A stretch of 64,000 bases of DNA from WRHT01 sp031550525 (GTDB taxonomy: Bacteria; Desulfobacterota; Desulfovibrionia; Desulfovibrionales; Desulfovibrionaceae). Below, piece by piece: positions 7,566 to 16,387 of the stretch. The notes beneath the pieces were generated by a model. The model was given only the letters and a program-made list of their open reading frames with translations, ran no database searches and was not told where the DNA came from. The stretch covers positions 124,001 through 188,000 of the forward strand of contig JAVBON010000014.1 of assembly GCA_031550525.1 (NCBI GenBank). Direction: 5' to 3'. Positions within the stretch are counted from its first letter, which is position 1. Each line of letters starts with the position of its first letter. The translations under genes and the position numbers were made by a program.

Positions 7566-9662
7566 ATGCGCATAATAACCAATAAATCCGCAATTACGGC
7601 AAGCCTGCTGCTCTCGTTGCTGCTATGCATGCCAGCGGCGGCGGAAGATAAAGACATACTTGAACAGGCCGAAATAAAAACCCAGTTGGATACGGTAAAA
7701 GTAACCTCCGGCCGCCTGGAACAAGAACTGCAAGACGTGCCTATGTCGGTTTCGGTAATTTCCGCCGAGTATATTGAAAACAACCCGCAAACCGGCATTC
7801 AGGATTACCTGCGCGATGTGCCGGGTGTGCATGTTAGCCAGACGCCATACGGAAAATACATATTCAGCATACGCGGCTACGATAACGACAGAGTTGTTCT
7901 GCTTATAAACGGCATACGCCAAAACAGCGCCAGCGCCCTTTTAAGTGAGGAAAGCGGCGGGCTGGAAATTGACGCGTCCGAAATAGAGCGCATTGAGGTA
8001 ATAAAAGGTCCGGCCTCAGCTCTTTATGGCTCCGATGCCGTGGGCGGCGTTATAAACATCATAACCAAAAAAAGCAGTGACAAGCTCGCCTCGTTCACCA
8101 TAGGCGGCACTTACGACACCTCCATTACCGCTTTCACGCCGCGCTTTTCCGCTTCCGGCACCGCCGAAAACGGCATCAACTACCGCGTTTCCACCAGCCA
8201 CGTAAAAGCGCACGACCGCAAACTGCCGGATAACGAAACCTTTGACTACAGCGACTATGAAAAAGAGACCTACTCCGGCCTGCTCGGCTATAACTGGAGT
8301 AAGGGCCGTGTAGCGCTGCTTGCCGACTACTACAGCGGCTCAAACAAGATGCCAACCACCGACGGCCGCGAGCAAAAAATGATGTACGGCCATAATTACC
8401 TGGAATACACCCGCGACAAACGCACCACGGTAACCGGCAACCTCTCGTTGGACGACCTTACCAAAAATCTGGTGCAGTTTAACGCCACCGTATACTATCA
8501 AAAATTAGAGTCGCATTTGGACAGCGTGGGCGACGCCAGCGAAAGCACCATGAACAGCACGGCCTACCCCTATGTTTTCGGCATAGATGAAAACTACGCC
8601 GTTGGCGGCACCATTCAGGCCAACTGGTCGTTTTTCGATTCACACCTGCTCATTACCGGCGTTGATTACGAATACAGCCATATGGAAAGCACCGGCGACT
8701 ATGTGGGCCTGCGGGCCAACACCAACGCGATTCTTGATGAAGACCGCAAAGGCTATGCCCAAAACATAGCCGTATTTGCCCAAGACGAATGGAGCATATT
8801 CAACTCCCTGGCCCTCACGGTGGGCCTGCGCTACACCAACAACACCATTGAGCTGACTGATGACAAGACCTTTCCCGAACGCGAAGGAAAAGAAACCGAC
8901 AACAACGTGGTGGGCAACATAGGGCTGGTGTACAGGGGCATAGATAACCTGGCCCTGCGGGCCATTTACTCGCAAGGCTACCGCAGCCCCAGCCTTACGG
9001 ACAAGTTTATGGGCAATACCCAGCGTTATATGCCCAACCCCGATCTGGACCCGGAAAAATCCTACAACTACGAGCTTGGCGCACGTTATTACAACGGCAT
9101 AGTCACAGTTGACGTGGGCGGCTTTTACAGCGAGCTAAAAGACGCCTTCTCCGGCGTGGACACGGGCATTCCACACCCGGCCGGGCGCAACTATTTTAAG
9201 GTGGAAAACGTGGAAAAGGCCAAAAGCTTCGGCACGGAAGCCAACGCCTCTGTATTTATCGAGCCGCTCGGCCTTACGCCCTACGGCTCCATGACCTGGA
9301 TGCGCTATCAGTACAACTATGCCACCGGCCTTAAAACCTTCGATTCCGGCAGGCCGGAAATGTGGGGCACCTTCGGCATAAAGTGGGAGCATAACATAGT
9401 GCGGGATTTGCTCTTTTATTCCGACCTCAGCATGACCATGTCCGACGGGTACAAAACCCAAAACTCCGACGGTAGTTACTCCGCCAACAACCACTTCAAA
9501 TCCGGCAAACAGCTTAACCTGGCGCTGGGCGTGCGCGGCGGCGAAGAGCATAAATACCAGGTTGCCCTGAACCTGCGTAACCTGCTGGACGACCCCTACG
9601 AGCCCGACGGCTACTTCACGCCGGGCTTCCACGCCATACTTGGCGCGAGTTATACCTGGTAA
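7566..9662 (+). CDS. TonB-dependent outer membrane receptor
   Basis: Outer membrane gated channel of 698 residues for ferric or other metal chelates, powered by TonB. It has a signal peptide ending PAAA, a TonB-box-like LDTVKVTSG just after it, and a plug domain (about 40-155) with QDVPMSVSVI, RDVPGVHV, SIRGYDNDRVVLLINGIR and GPASALYGSDAVGGVINIIT. A long beta-barrel follows and ends with a C-terminal aromatic residue (GASYTW), as outer membrane insertion requires. The ATG at 7566 lies 9 bases after AGGAG; the ATG at 7560 is too close to it. A Fur box lies upstream. No tonB-exbB-exbD is in the window. The substrate cannot be told from sequence; siderophore, heme-like or other metal complexes are possible. 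Confidence 0.93.
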   Translation: MRIITNKSAITASLLLSLLLCMPAAAEDKDILEQAEIKTQLDTVKVTSGRLEQELQDVPMSVSVISAEYIENNPQTGIQDYLRDVPGVHVSQTPYGKYIFSIRGYDNDRVVLLINGIRQNSASALLSEESGGLEIDASEIERIEVIKGPASALYGSDAVGGVINIITKKSSDKLASFTIGGTYDTSITAFTPRFSASGTAENGINYRVSTSHVKAHDRKLPDNETFDYSDYEKETYSGLLGYNWSKGRVALLADYYSGSNKMPTTDGREQKMMYGHNYLEYTRDKRTTVTGNLSLDDLTKNLVQFNATVYYQKLESHLDSVGDASESTMNSTAYPYVFGIDENYAVGGTIQANWSFFDSHLLITGVDYEYSHMESTGDYVGLRANTNAILDEDRKGYAQNIAVFAQDEWSIFNSLALTVGLRYTNNTIELTDDKTFPEREGKETDNNVVGNIGLVYRGIDNLALRAIYSQGYRSPSLTDKFMGNTQRYMPNPDLDPEKSYNYELGARYYNGIVTVDVGGFYSELKDAFSGVDTGIPHPAGRNYFKVENVEKAKSFGTEANASVFIEPLGLTPYGSMTWMRYQYNYATGLKTFDSGRPEMWGTFGIKWEHNIVRDLLFYSDLSMTMSDGYKTQNSDGSYSANNHFKSGKQLNLALGVRGGEEHKYQVALNLRNLLDDPYEPDGYFTPGFHAILGASYTW

Positions 9663-9669
9663 AAACTAA

Positions 9670-9709
9670 TGTGCCTTGCCCACTCGCAGATGCGAGCGGG
9701 CAAGGCACA
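9670..9709. terminator. Bidirectional terminator hairpin
   Basis: TGTGCCTTGCCC pairs with GGGCAAGGCACA (9670-9681 with 9698-9709), with an inner CTCGC/GCGAG stem. It lies between the convergent TonB receptor and DUF4857-like genes. A T run follows on the minus strand. Confidence 0.8.
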
Positions 9710-9719
9710 TAAAAATATT

Positions 9720-11000
9720 TTATTGTTCTTCAATAAAAAAGCAGGCAATCAGGCCGTAAATGCCGGTAAGGCATATAACCAGGCAAGAGCTTGGGCTGAA
9801 AGGCCTTTTAAAGCGCATACGCCTGTAAAGCATATATGCCACGAAGAGGCCAAGACCAAGCAAAATGGAAAAATTGCTCCAGTACTTGCCAAATTCCATG
9901 GATATTCCAACCTGGCCGGAAGCCGCGTCATCAAGACGCACGCTGAAAGGGAACAGAGCATCGCGCAGCTTGTGCTTCCAAGTTCTTAGCGCGCGCGACA
10001 TATGGTGCTCATACCGTGCCAGTACTTTAAAATCTTTATCCATGGCAGTTGCACGTGCCGTTTCTCTATCGCTCCATACCGCCGTGCGGTAAAGGGGGTC
10101 GAAAATCAGCTTCAAATCCATACGATCCGGATTGTAACCGGCAAGGGGGAGCTTAATGAGGCCATAGCCGCCGGAGAACAGGTAGACCGAATTATCCTCG
10201 CCAAACAACAGGCCGTGGTAGCGCCGGTCTTCATTCTCCACCACTTTTATATACCGTGCGCGCACAGCCCGCGGCACCGGAGTTTTTACTACCAGCGGCC
10301 TGCCCTCTGCCCTGCGCACGTGAAAAACGGAGTGGTTCGCATCCACTATAAAAACGCCGTCGTCAAAAGATTTTAGAATAGTAAAATTACCCGCCACCGT
10401 GCGCGCAGGGAAGACAAAACCTTCTTTCAGCAAAGCCGAGGTAAACATGCCGCTAAGTTCAGCATCAACGCTATTGTAGTCCGCGTTAACAAATTCCATG
10501 GCGTCGGCGGCCATGCGGAAGCGATCGTCGGGAAAAACCAGCCCGGCCTGCCCAGACTGCGCCTCAAACAACGGGTAAATGCCCATGTCCGGGCCCGGCC
10601 CGGCCAGAGTTGCGCTGTTCACCTCAAGCACCTGTCTCTCTTGGCGGATCACGGCCTTATCCAATATCCGCCCGTCCAGTTGCAGGGGCAGGTAGCCGCG
10701 CAGCTCCATATTGCGGTAATAGATAAAGGGCAAAAGGCGTTCGAACTCAAGCCTGTCGTAATAAATGCCATCCTGATCTTTATAGACGATGTCCGAATGA
10801 TGGTCTTCGGCCTTGGCCGCAGCGGCCGGGTCGTGAAAGGCCGCGCGCTCGGTGTAGATAAAGCGCTTGCTCACCGGGCTGTAAAAAACATGGGTGTTTT
10901 CGATGCGCGTGAATACAAGGCTGTCGTACAGCCTTGGCATAAACACGGCCAGCACCGCGATGGTGAGTAGATAAAATGCGGCGGAAGATATTTTGTACAT
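9720..11000 (-). CDS. DUF4857-like membrane protein of an ABC system
   Basis: Protein of 426 residues with an N-terminal membrane segment (about 5-25), a large extracytoplasmic domain (about 30-365) and two C-terminal membrane segments (about 372-390 and 402-420). The extracytoplasmic part contains YSPVSKRFIYTERA, YYDRLEFERLLPFIYYR and several YLFSGGYGL-type propeller-like strands. The architecture resembles DUF4857 proteins, which in other bacteria sit beside an ABC ATPase and permease as here; the assignment is by recollection and not certain. It is the last gene of a leftward group that starts with FeoA, but a 218-base gap with a palindromic element separates it from the permease gene. It could be the periplasmic sensor or adaptor of the ABC pair. 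Confidence 0.6.
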   Translation of the reverse strand: MYKISSAAFYLLTIAVLAVFMPRLYDSLVFTRIENTHVFYSPVSKRFIYTERAAFHDPAAAAKAEDHHSDIVYKDQDGIYYDRLEFERLLPFIYYRNMELRGYLPLQLDGRILDKAVIRQERQVLEVNSATLAGPGPDMGIYPLFEAQSGQAGLVFPDDRFRMAADAMEFVNADYNSVDAELSGMFTSALLKEGFVFPARTVAGNFTILKSFDDGVFIVDANHSVFHVRRAEGRPLVVKTPVPRAVRARYIKVVENEDRRYHGLLFGEDNSVYLFSGGYGLIKLPLAGYNPDRMDLKLIFDPLYRTAVWSDRETARATAMDKDFKVLARYEHHMSRALRTWKHKLRDALFPFSVRLDDAASGQVGISMEFGKYWSNFSILLGLGLFVAYMLYRRMRFKRPFSPSSCLVICLTGIYGLIACFFIEEQ

Positions 11001-11002
11001 TA

Positions 11003-11211
11003 TGAAGTTATCTCATAATTAAAATTTCTGTTCTCCGGCAAGAAAGGCCGGTTGATTCTCCGCGCCCCGCCGCTCACCCCTTTGTGGAGACTGCGGTATC
11101 CAATGTTGCAACCCCGCGAAATTGTAAGGCCAGAGCACGGCGTATACATCGGACCGGCCTGACGCAGCCGGAACAGACGCGGCCTGTACGAGACAAAAAG
11201 GTGCTTATAAG
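11003..11211. repeat. Long palindromic intergenic element, copy 2
   Basis: Fills the gap between the DUF4857-like gene and the permease. The 17 bases GAAGTTATCTCATAATT at its start are exactly the reverse complement of 43775-43791 in the copy before the cyclophilin gene. Shared blocks GTTCTCCGGCAAG and CTGACGCAG are present. The interior is longer and more diverged than in other copies, and the right end is placed approximately. Confidence 0.5.
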
Positions 11212-11218
11212 CTGAGCT

Positions 11219-11920
11219 CTACTCTTGCCTGCGATGCCGAAAATGATAGGCGGGAAGCAAAGCGGCCAGCAAAAGCAGCGGCAGCGCGGCAGCCAGCACT
11301 GGCCATGAGCCTGCGTACGCGCCGGGCGGCGCTTGCCGCAACATTATGGCGGCAAGGCCGCCGGCAAGCAGCAGGTTGAACACACGCAGCTTGATCCTGG
11401 GCTCCATAAAGGCCAATGTCACGCCCAAGTAAGCCGTAAACCCGGCGATAACCCAAGGCAAAAAGGTAAACAGCGCCGCTATGCAGGCCTCGTAGGGAAA
11501 ATAAATAGCGCTTACCCAGGCCAAAGCCGCCGCATCCAGACCCATCAGGGCGGCAAGCCCGCACAGGCCTATAAAAAGATGCGCCAGCACCACAATATTG
11601 GAGCCCGCCGGTAAATGCAGAGAAAGGCGCATGCGCTCGTCGCGCATTTCCGGCAGAAATTGCAGGCAGGCCAGCGCCAGGCCGGTAAGCAGCGGGACGA
11701 AACGCAGAGCGCCGTAATAAAGCTGGCCCAGCCCCATTACCCGGTACCAGACTATTTCAGCATGATCCAACCGGAAGAGATGCCGAGTTTCTACATACAG
11801 GCACAGCATCAGTGCGGCGTTAAGGCCCAGCAACAACAGCCAGACGGAACGCAGCTTTACATACTCTTTAAAAAAAACACCGCGCAGTACAGAGCAAAAG
11901 GATGGAAGACCCGCCATCAT
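11219..11920 (-). CDS. ABC transporter permease
   Basis: Integral membrane protein of 233 residues with about six hydrophobic segments (for example VWLLLLGLNAALMLCLYV near 25 and LLLLAALLPAY near the C-terminus). No substrate-binding-protein docking motif or periplasmic domain is present, which fits ABC-2-type export or remodelling permeases. A TTG at 11947 would extend it into the ATPase gene. The ATG at 11920 follows the ATPase stop by one base, implying translational coupling, and is preferred. The matching ATPase is encoded directly upstream. Confidence 0.75.
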   Translation of the reverse strand: MMAGLPSFCSVLRGVFFKEYVKLRSVWLLLLGLNAALMLCLYVETRHLFRLDHAEIVWYRVMGLGQLYYGALRFVPLLTGLALACLQFLPEMRDERMRLSLHLPAGSNIVVLAHLFIGLCGLAALMGLDAAALAWVSAIYFPYEACIAALFTFLPWVIAGFTAYLGVTLAFMEPRIKLRVFNLLLAGGLAAIMLRQAPPGAYAGSWPVLAAALPLLLLAALLPAYHFRHRRQE

Positions 11921-11921
11921 C

Positions 11922-12803
11922 TCAATACCTGCCCGTATAACCCACAAAGGCGTCTTCCAGGCTCATTTCCACATGCCGTAAGGCCGGATTAAAGCCCTGA
12001 GCGGCAAGCTCGCTTTCCACAACCTGTTGCGGGGCGAAGCTGAAAATATCCCAATGACCGGCGTGCTCCTCAATGTTCTTAATCACTCCGCTCTTGCGCG
12101 GCTGCAATGCTTCGGCTTTTGGCATGCGAAACAGCCTGAACGCATCCCTAAACTCCCGCATGGAGGTATGCAGCATTTCCCCGCCCCGTTCTAAAAACAT
12201 AACCTCGTCCACAAACGACTCCATGTCCTGAATTACATGTGACGTAAGCACCACGGTATGTTTTCCGTCTTTGAAGCACTCGGACAAATAATCCACAAAC
12301 AGCCTGCGGTAACCGGCATCCAGCCCCATGGAGTAATCGTCAAGTATAAGCAGCTCCGGGTCTTGCGCCAAAATAAGGCCCAACACTATTTGCGAGCGCT
12401 GGCCCTCGCTCATGTTGCCTATTTTGTGCTTGGGGCTCAGCCCTAGCCTGTCGGACATGGCGTAAAAGCGCTCTTTGCGCCAACTTGGGTAAAAACGGGA
12501 ATAAAAACGCTCCACCTGCTCGATGGAAAAAAAATTGTAGGTGAGGTGCCGCTCAAACAGCAGCCCCACTCTGGCTCTGGTGGCCGGGCTCAAACAGTGG
12601 GCAGGATCGCCGAAAACGCGGCACTCGCCGGATTCCGGCCGCAAAAAACCCATAAGAATTTTTATGAGCGTGGTTTTGCCCACGCCGTTTTTGCCAAGCA
12701 GGCCATAAACCTTGCCCGGCTCGAACGACATGGACAAACCCTCGTACACCACATGTTTGCCATAGCGGTGCTTAAGTTCTTTAATTTCAATGGGCAAATG
12801 CAC
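11922..12803 (-). CDS. ABC transporter ATP-binding protein
   Basis: Cytoplasmic ATPase of 293 residues. Walker A is GLLGKNGVGKTTLI (about 33-46), the signature is NMSEGQRSQIVLG, Walker B with the catalytic region is LLILDDYSMGLD, and the H-loop is VVLTSHVI. Walker B shows DD in place of the usual DE, so hydrolysis may be atypical. A C-terminal extension of about 80 residues follows the ATPase core, as in ABC-2/GldA-type exporters. The start is a GTG at 12803 with AAGGGCGG upstream. The gene before it ends 11 bases earlier, so it belongs to the leftward feo-linked unit. Confidence 0.88.
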   Translation of the reverse strand: MHLPIEIKELKHRYGKHVVYEGLSMSFEPGKVYGLLGKNGVGKTTLIKILMGFLRPESGECRVFGDPAHCLSPATRARVGLLFERHLTYNFFSIEQVERFYSRFYPSWRKERFYAMSDRLGLSPKHKIGNMSEGQRSQIVLGLILAQDPELLILDDYSMGLDAGYRRLFVDYLSECFKDGKHTVVLTSHVIQDMESFVDEVMFLERGGEMLHTSMREFRDAFRLFRMPKAEALQPRKSGVIKNIEEHAGHWDIFSFAPQQVVESELAAQGFNPALRHVEMSLEDAFVGYTGRY

Positions 12804-12814
12804 TTATGCCGCCC

Positions 12815-13132
12815 TTACTGCACAATTTTCGCGCCGTCCACCTCAACGTTATGGCCGTCACCGGCGTCAAAAACCACCTTGTAAGCCCCGCCCGGCTTCT
12901 TAAAAGTGTATTCGCTGTCATTGTTCATCTTACCCTGCATCAACAGCGTGCCGGAAGCATCCAAAATGGAAAGCTTGACGCCGGAGGCGGAAGAACCGTC
13001 GGAAAAGCCGCCTTCGCAGGTAATGGTGCCGTCGCCGTTGTCAAAACAGTCCAGAATCGGGCTGTGCGCGGAGGCCAGGCTGGGAGACAGAAGGGAAAAA
13101 GCCAGCATGGAGCACATCAATATTTTTTTCAT
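12815..13132 (-). CDS. Small periplasmic protein with N-terminal histidine
   Basis: Secreted protein of 105 residues. The signal peptide (MKKILMCSMLAFSLLSPSLA) ends SASA or SLASA, giving a mature N-terminus HSPILDCFDNGDGTITCEG with two close cysteines (possible disulfide). The rest, LKLSILDASGTLLM-like strands and AYKVVFDAGDGH, resembles a small carboxypeptidase-regulatory or transthyretin-like beta domain. The ribosome site AAGGAG is strong. It lies 16 bases after the FeoB stop and 11 before the ABC ATPase, so it is co-transcribed with iron uptake genes. No family name is known to me. Like the DUF4198 protein, it would start with His after processing. Confidence 0.75.
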   Translation of the reverse strand: MKKILMCSMLAFSLLSPSLASAHSPILDCFDNGDGTITCEGGFSDGSSASGVKLSILDASGTLLMQGKMNNDSEYTFKKPGGAYKVVFDAGDGHNVEVDGAKIVQ

Positions 13133-13148
13133 TACAATTCTCCTTGGT

Positions 13149-15623
13149 TTATGTTGCGGTTGCAGAGGTTAAATCTTGCCCCGCACGAGCCGGGTTACGT
13201 GCTGGCATCAGGCCCATTACAACTGTTGCCGCCACGCACAGGGCGTAAAAACACCACATGGCCTGCCAGCCGGAAAGCCCGAGGGCGGAGCCGCCGCTAA
13301 ACACCAGCACGGCCACCCCCAGGCCCAAGCAAGTTTGATAGAATATGGAAAAAAGCATCCAGCCGCTGGAGCCTGCCTGCAGACGCACCATCACGGATGC
13401 GGGAACACACGGCGGGTAGAGAGCCATAAACAGCATAAGGGCCAGGGCATGCAGAGGCCCGAATTCCAGCGCGTCTGCCTGCATGGCCTCCAGCGCGGTA
13501 TCCGCATCGTCTATGCCATAAATGGCCCCAAGGGTGGCCGCGCTGTTTTCTTTGGCCGCAAAGGCCGAAAGCAGGGCTATATTTATCTTCCAGTTAAAAC
13601 CGGCATATTGCGTTACCGGCTCTATGGCTTTGCCAAGCCTGCCCAAGAGGCTGTGCTCGAAGGTTTCCTCGCGCAGTTCGCGCCGCAGTTGCTTGCGGGT
13701 ATTTACAAGCTGGCGCAGCGGAGCCCGCAGGGCGCGCCCGGCATCGCCTGAGCCGCGCACTACCGCAAAAAACATGGCGTTGTCGGCTTCAAAACCGGCA
13801 TCTATGGCGGCGGCAGCCGCCTGATCGCTTATGCCGCGCTTAGCGTCTTTAAGAGCTTCCTCAAACAGCACCAGCGCAAGCAAATCATCCCGCGCAAGCT
13901 GGCCGGCCAAAGGTGTTTTCTCAACCGCCAGCATAAAATTGCCCATAGATTCGTCAGCTTTGGCCGTGTAGCTCTCCAGCCGTTGCTCATCAAGGCCAGG
14001 AAAATTGATCAGCATAAAAATTATTACCGCCACGGCCAGCACCACGGTGACAATCTTTTTGATAAAAACCAGAACTCGCTCAAAAGCGCGTGAAAGCACA
14101 CCGCGCAAGGTTGGCAGGTGATACGGCGGCATCTCCATTATAAAAGGGGCGCTAACCTTACCGCGCAGCAGGGTGAGCGAAAGGGCCTTGGCTACCGGCA
14201 GCGCCATAAACAAGGTAACCGTGGCCACAAAAAACATAGCCATGCCGCTATGCTCGGTAAAATAAACGCTTATAAGCAACAGATACAAAGGCACTTTGGC
14301 CAGGCAATTCATCATGGGCGTAATCAAAATTGTCGCCAGTCGGGCCTTTTCGTCGGGAATAGCCTTGGTGGACATTACGGCAGGTATGGCGCAGCCGCCC
14401 ACGTACACACCGCCCAAAATCAGCGGCAGGGTGGATTGCCCGTGCAGCCCGAAACGGCGGAAGACCCTGTCAAGAATAAAGGCCATGCGCGGCATGTAGC
14501 CGCTGTCTTCCAGTATTGCGATAAGGGAGAAGAGCAGGAAAAATATCGGCAGGTAGTTCAAAATCGCGGCCAGACTTTTCATTACCCAGAGGCCGAGGGA
14601 ACGCAGCAACGGGTCCTGCATAAACTCCGCATCTGGCAAAAAACCGGCCAGCCAGTTTTGCGCGCCGCCCCACAGCGGCCAGACGCGGGCCGCCAAATCG
14701 TTGCCGAACACGATAGCCACCTGATACAATAGCATAAGTACGGCCAACAGAATGAGCGGGCCGAAAAACTTGTGGCAGACATAGTGGTCGGCCCGATCTG
14801 AAAGGGTTGCCTTTTTTTCGGACGGCTGGGCAACAAAGCGAGCGGCAATATCCGCAGCCGCGCGATGCCTGCTGAAGGCGATATGCCTGGCGGGGCTAAG
14901 GCCATGCTCCTGCTCAAACATCAGCTTAAGCGACGAGACAAAACCCAAAATTTCAGCCATGCCCAAGGCCTGTATAAGGCTATCGGCCTCTCCATCCCCT
15001 TCCAGCAGTTTTATTGCCAGCCAGCGTAACGGCATGTCGGCCAGCGCCTGCTCTTGAGTCAGGCGTGCTTCCAGTCTGAAAATAAAGGGTTGCAACGTTT
15101 TATAATCGACCAGATAGCGTTCGCTTGTTGACGGTGTCTGTGCCAAAGACTGCTTCAACGCATCAAGGCCGTTTCGCTTTTTCCCTATAGTCGGGACCAC
15201 GGGCAGGCCAAGGCAGGCCGAAAGCCCGCCAACATCCACCCGCATGCCGCGCCTGGCGGCAACGTCCATCATGTTCAGGGCCAGCACCAGTGGCGTTTCC
15301 ATCTCCAAAAGTTGCAGGGTAAGGTAAAGGTTACGCTTGAGGTTGGCGGCATCGGCCACATTTATAATTACGTCCGGGTGCTCGCGCAGCACAAAGTCGC
15401 GCGCCACGCGCTCTTCAAGGGAGTAGGAAGTAAGGCTGTAGGTGCCGGGGAGGTCAACGAGCTCTACCTTGCTGCCGTAAAGGGAAAAATGCCCGGTTTT
15501 TTTCTCAACCGTTACGCCAGGGTAGTTGGCAACATGCTGCCGCGCGCCGGTAAGCATGTTGAATATGGTTGATTTGCCGCTGTTGGGTTGACCTGCCAAA
15601 GCTGCCAGAGTGGGTATGCTCAT
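13149..15623 (-). CDS. feoB: Ferrous iron transporter FeoB
   Basis: Inner membrane Fe(II) importer of 824 residues. The N-terminal GTPase domain has G1 GQPNSGKST (10-18), the G2 region YPGVTVEKKTG, G3 DLPGTYSL and G4 NMMD. A helical GDI-like segment follows, then the membrane part with two Gate (nucleoside-recognition) repeats, including GGVYVGGCAIPAVMSTK and PMMNCLAKVPLYLL. The domain after about residue 550 holds a soluble insert (EEALKDAKRGISDQ...), followed by helices including LYPPCVPASVMV. The ATG overlaps the FeoA stop by four bases (ATGA), so the two are translationally coupled. It is within the normal FeoB size range, toward the long end. It probably feeds iron after reduction, or serves under anoxic ferrous conditions. 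Confidence 0.97.
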   Translation of the reverse strand: MSIPTLAALAGQPNSGKSTIFNMLTGARQHVANYPGVTVEKKTGHFSLYGSKVELVDLPGTYSLTSYSLEERVARDFVLREHPDVIINVADAANLKRNLYLTLQLLEMETPLVLALNMMDVAARRGMRVDVGGLSACLGLPVVPTIGKKRNGLDALKQSLAQTPSTSERYLVDYKTLQPFIFRLEARLTQEQALADMPLRWLAIKLLEGDGEADSLIQALGMAEILGFVSSLKLMFEQEHGLSPARHIAFSRHRAAADIAARFVAQPSEKKATLSDRADHYVCHKFFGPLILLAVLMLLYQVAIVFGNDLAARVWPLWGGAQNWLAGFLPDAEFMQDPLLRSLGLWVMKSLAAILNYLPIFFLLFSLIAILEDSGYMPRMAFILDRVFRRFGLHGQSTLPLILGGVYVGGCAIPAVMSTKAIPDEKARLATILITPMMNCLAKVPLYLLLISVYFTEHSGMAMFFVATVTLFMALPVAKALSLTLLRGKVSAPFIMEMPPYHLPTLRGVLSRAFERVLVFIKKIVTVVLAVAVIIFMLINFPGLDEQRLESYTAKADESMGNFMLAVEKTPLAGQLARDDLLALVLFEEALKDAKRGISDQAAAAAIDAGFEADNAMFFAVVRGSGDAGRALRAPLRQLVNTRKQLRRELREETFEHSLLGRLGKAIEPVTQYAGFNWKINIALLSAFAAKENSAATLGAIYGIDDADTALEAMQADALEFGPLHALALMLFMALYPPCVPASVMVRLQAGSSGWMLFSIFYQTCLGLGVAVLVFSGGSALGLSGWQAMWCFYALCVAATVVMGLMPARNPARAGQDLTSATAT

Positions 15624-15844
15624 TCCGCCGACACCCTTACATGGCTTGCCTCGGCATGCCTCAAGCTTACGTGGTAACCTTCCAGCTCAATTTCTATGGG
15701 GTCCACCAGCGGCGCATTGCGCACCACCCGTATATGCGCGCCGGGGTAGAAACCCATATCCATAAGGCGCTGTCCCAAAGCCCCATCAATTAAAACATCT
15801 TGCAAAATGCCGGTTTCACCAGGCGCCATCTCGCTTAAAGTCAT
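15620..15844 (-). CDS. feoA: FeoA family protein
   Basis: Small SH3-like cytoplasmic protein of 74 residues needed for FeoB-driven iron uptake. It has the family pattern: an N-terminal LSEMAPGETG segment, the GALGQRLMDMGFYPGAHIRVV core and a C-terminal IELEGYHVSLRHAEASHVRV strand pair. The stop overlaps the FeoB start. A palindromic element separates it from the second FeoA gene upstream, so it may be expressed from the same Fur-controlled promoter at 16.4 kb. Confidence 0.95.
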   Translation of the reverse strand: MTLSEMAPGETGILQDVLIDGALGQRLMDMGFYPGAHIRVVRNAPLVDPIEIELEGYHVSLRHAEASHVRVSAE

Positions 15845-15873
15845 GCATTATCCCCAAAAAAGTTTGTATCGAT

Positions 15874-16021
15874 CAGGTGTGCTCATGCAACGGTCTTTGT
15901 GCCCCATGCTCTGCGTCAAAAGGCTTTTTTATTCTGGGCAGATATCGTAAAAGTACGCTCCCTGCGTAAAAAATTCTTATTCTTTGCCGAATTGCAAAAA
16001 TCCTTGCTGTGGTAACACAAG
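15874..16021. repeat. Long palindromic intergenic element, copy 3
   Basis: Occupies the gap between the two feoA genes. Read on the minus strand it carries the family blocks in order: GGATTTTTGCAATTCGGCAA, GCAGGGAGCGTACT, CCTTTTGACGCAG and GGGGCACAAAGAC. These line up with the copy at 56081. The ends pair imperfectly (AGGTGTG with CACAAG). Confidence 0.55.
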
Positions 16022-16246
16022 TTAAGCAACAAATACCTTTGCCGCCAAATCGCGCTCAATGGCCACCCGCGTTTCGCCAACGGCCAGCAACACCGGCCCG
16101 GCCCCGGCCGCCAGCACCCTAACCTCGCCGCCCGGAAAAATACCCAGCCCCTCAATGCGCTTGCGTTCCGGCTCCTCAGCCTCAACAGCCAGCACAAACA
16201 GGGCCTGGCCTGTAGGCGCGTTATACAGTGTCATGTTTACGTCCAT
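16022..16246 (-). CDS. FeoA family protein (second copy)
   Basis: Small FeoA-like protein of 74 residues: a short N-terminus MDVNMTLYNAPTGQAL, then ERKRIEGLGIFPGGEVRVLAA (the conserved glycine turn) and LLAVGETRVAIERDLAAKVFV. An ATG at 16321 would give 99 residues, but AAGGAGACC lies just before the ATG at 16246, so the shorter form is chosen. Two FeoA genes before FeoB are common in deltaproteobacteria. It is the first gene of the leftward feo unit and has a Fur box in its leader. Confidence 0.88.
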   Translation of the reverse strand: MDVNMTLYNAPTGQALFVLAVEAEEPERKRIEGLGIFPGGEVRVLAAGAGPVLLAVGETRVAIERDLAAKVFVA

Positions 16247-16387
16247 TGCGGGTCTCCTTATGGCTTCCTGCATCTCCGCCACACTCATGGCTTCCCGCAT
16301 TAATAAACGGCATTGCGGCAAATTGGGCTGGCGACGCGGTATATTAACGGTGTTGCAGTGCAGACTGCGTATGCCATTAAAAGATTT

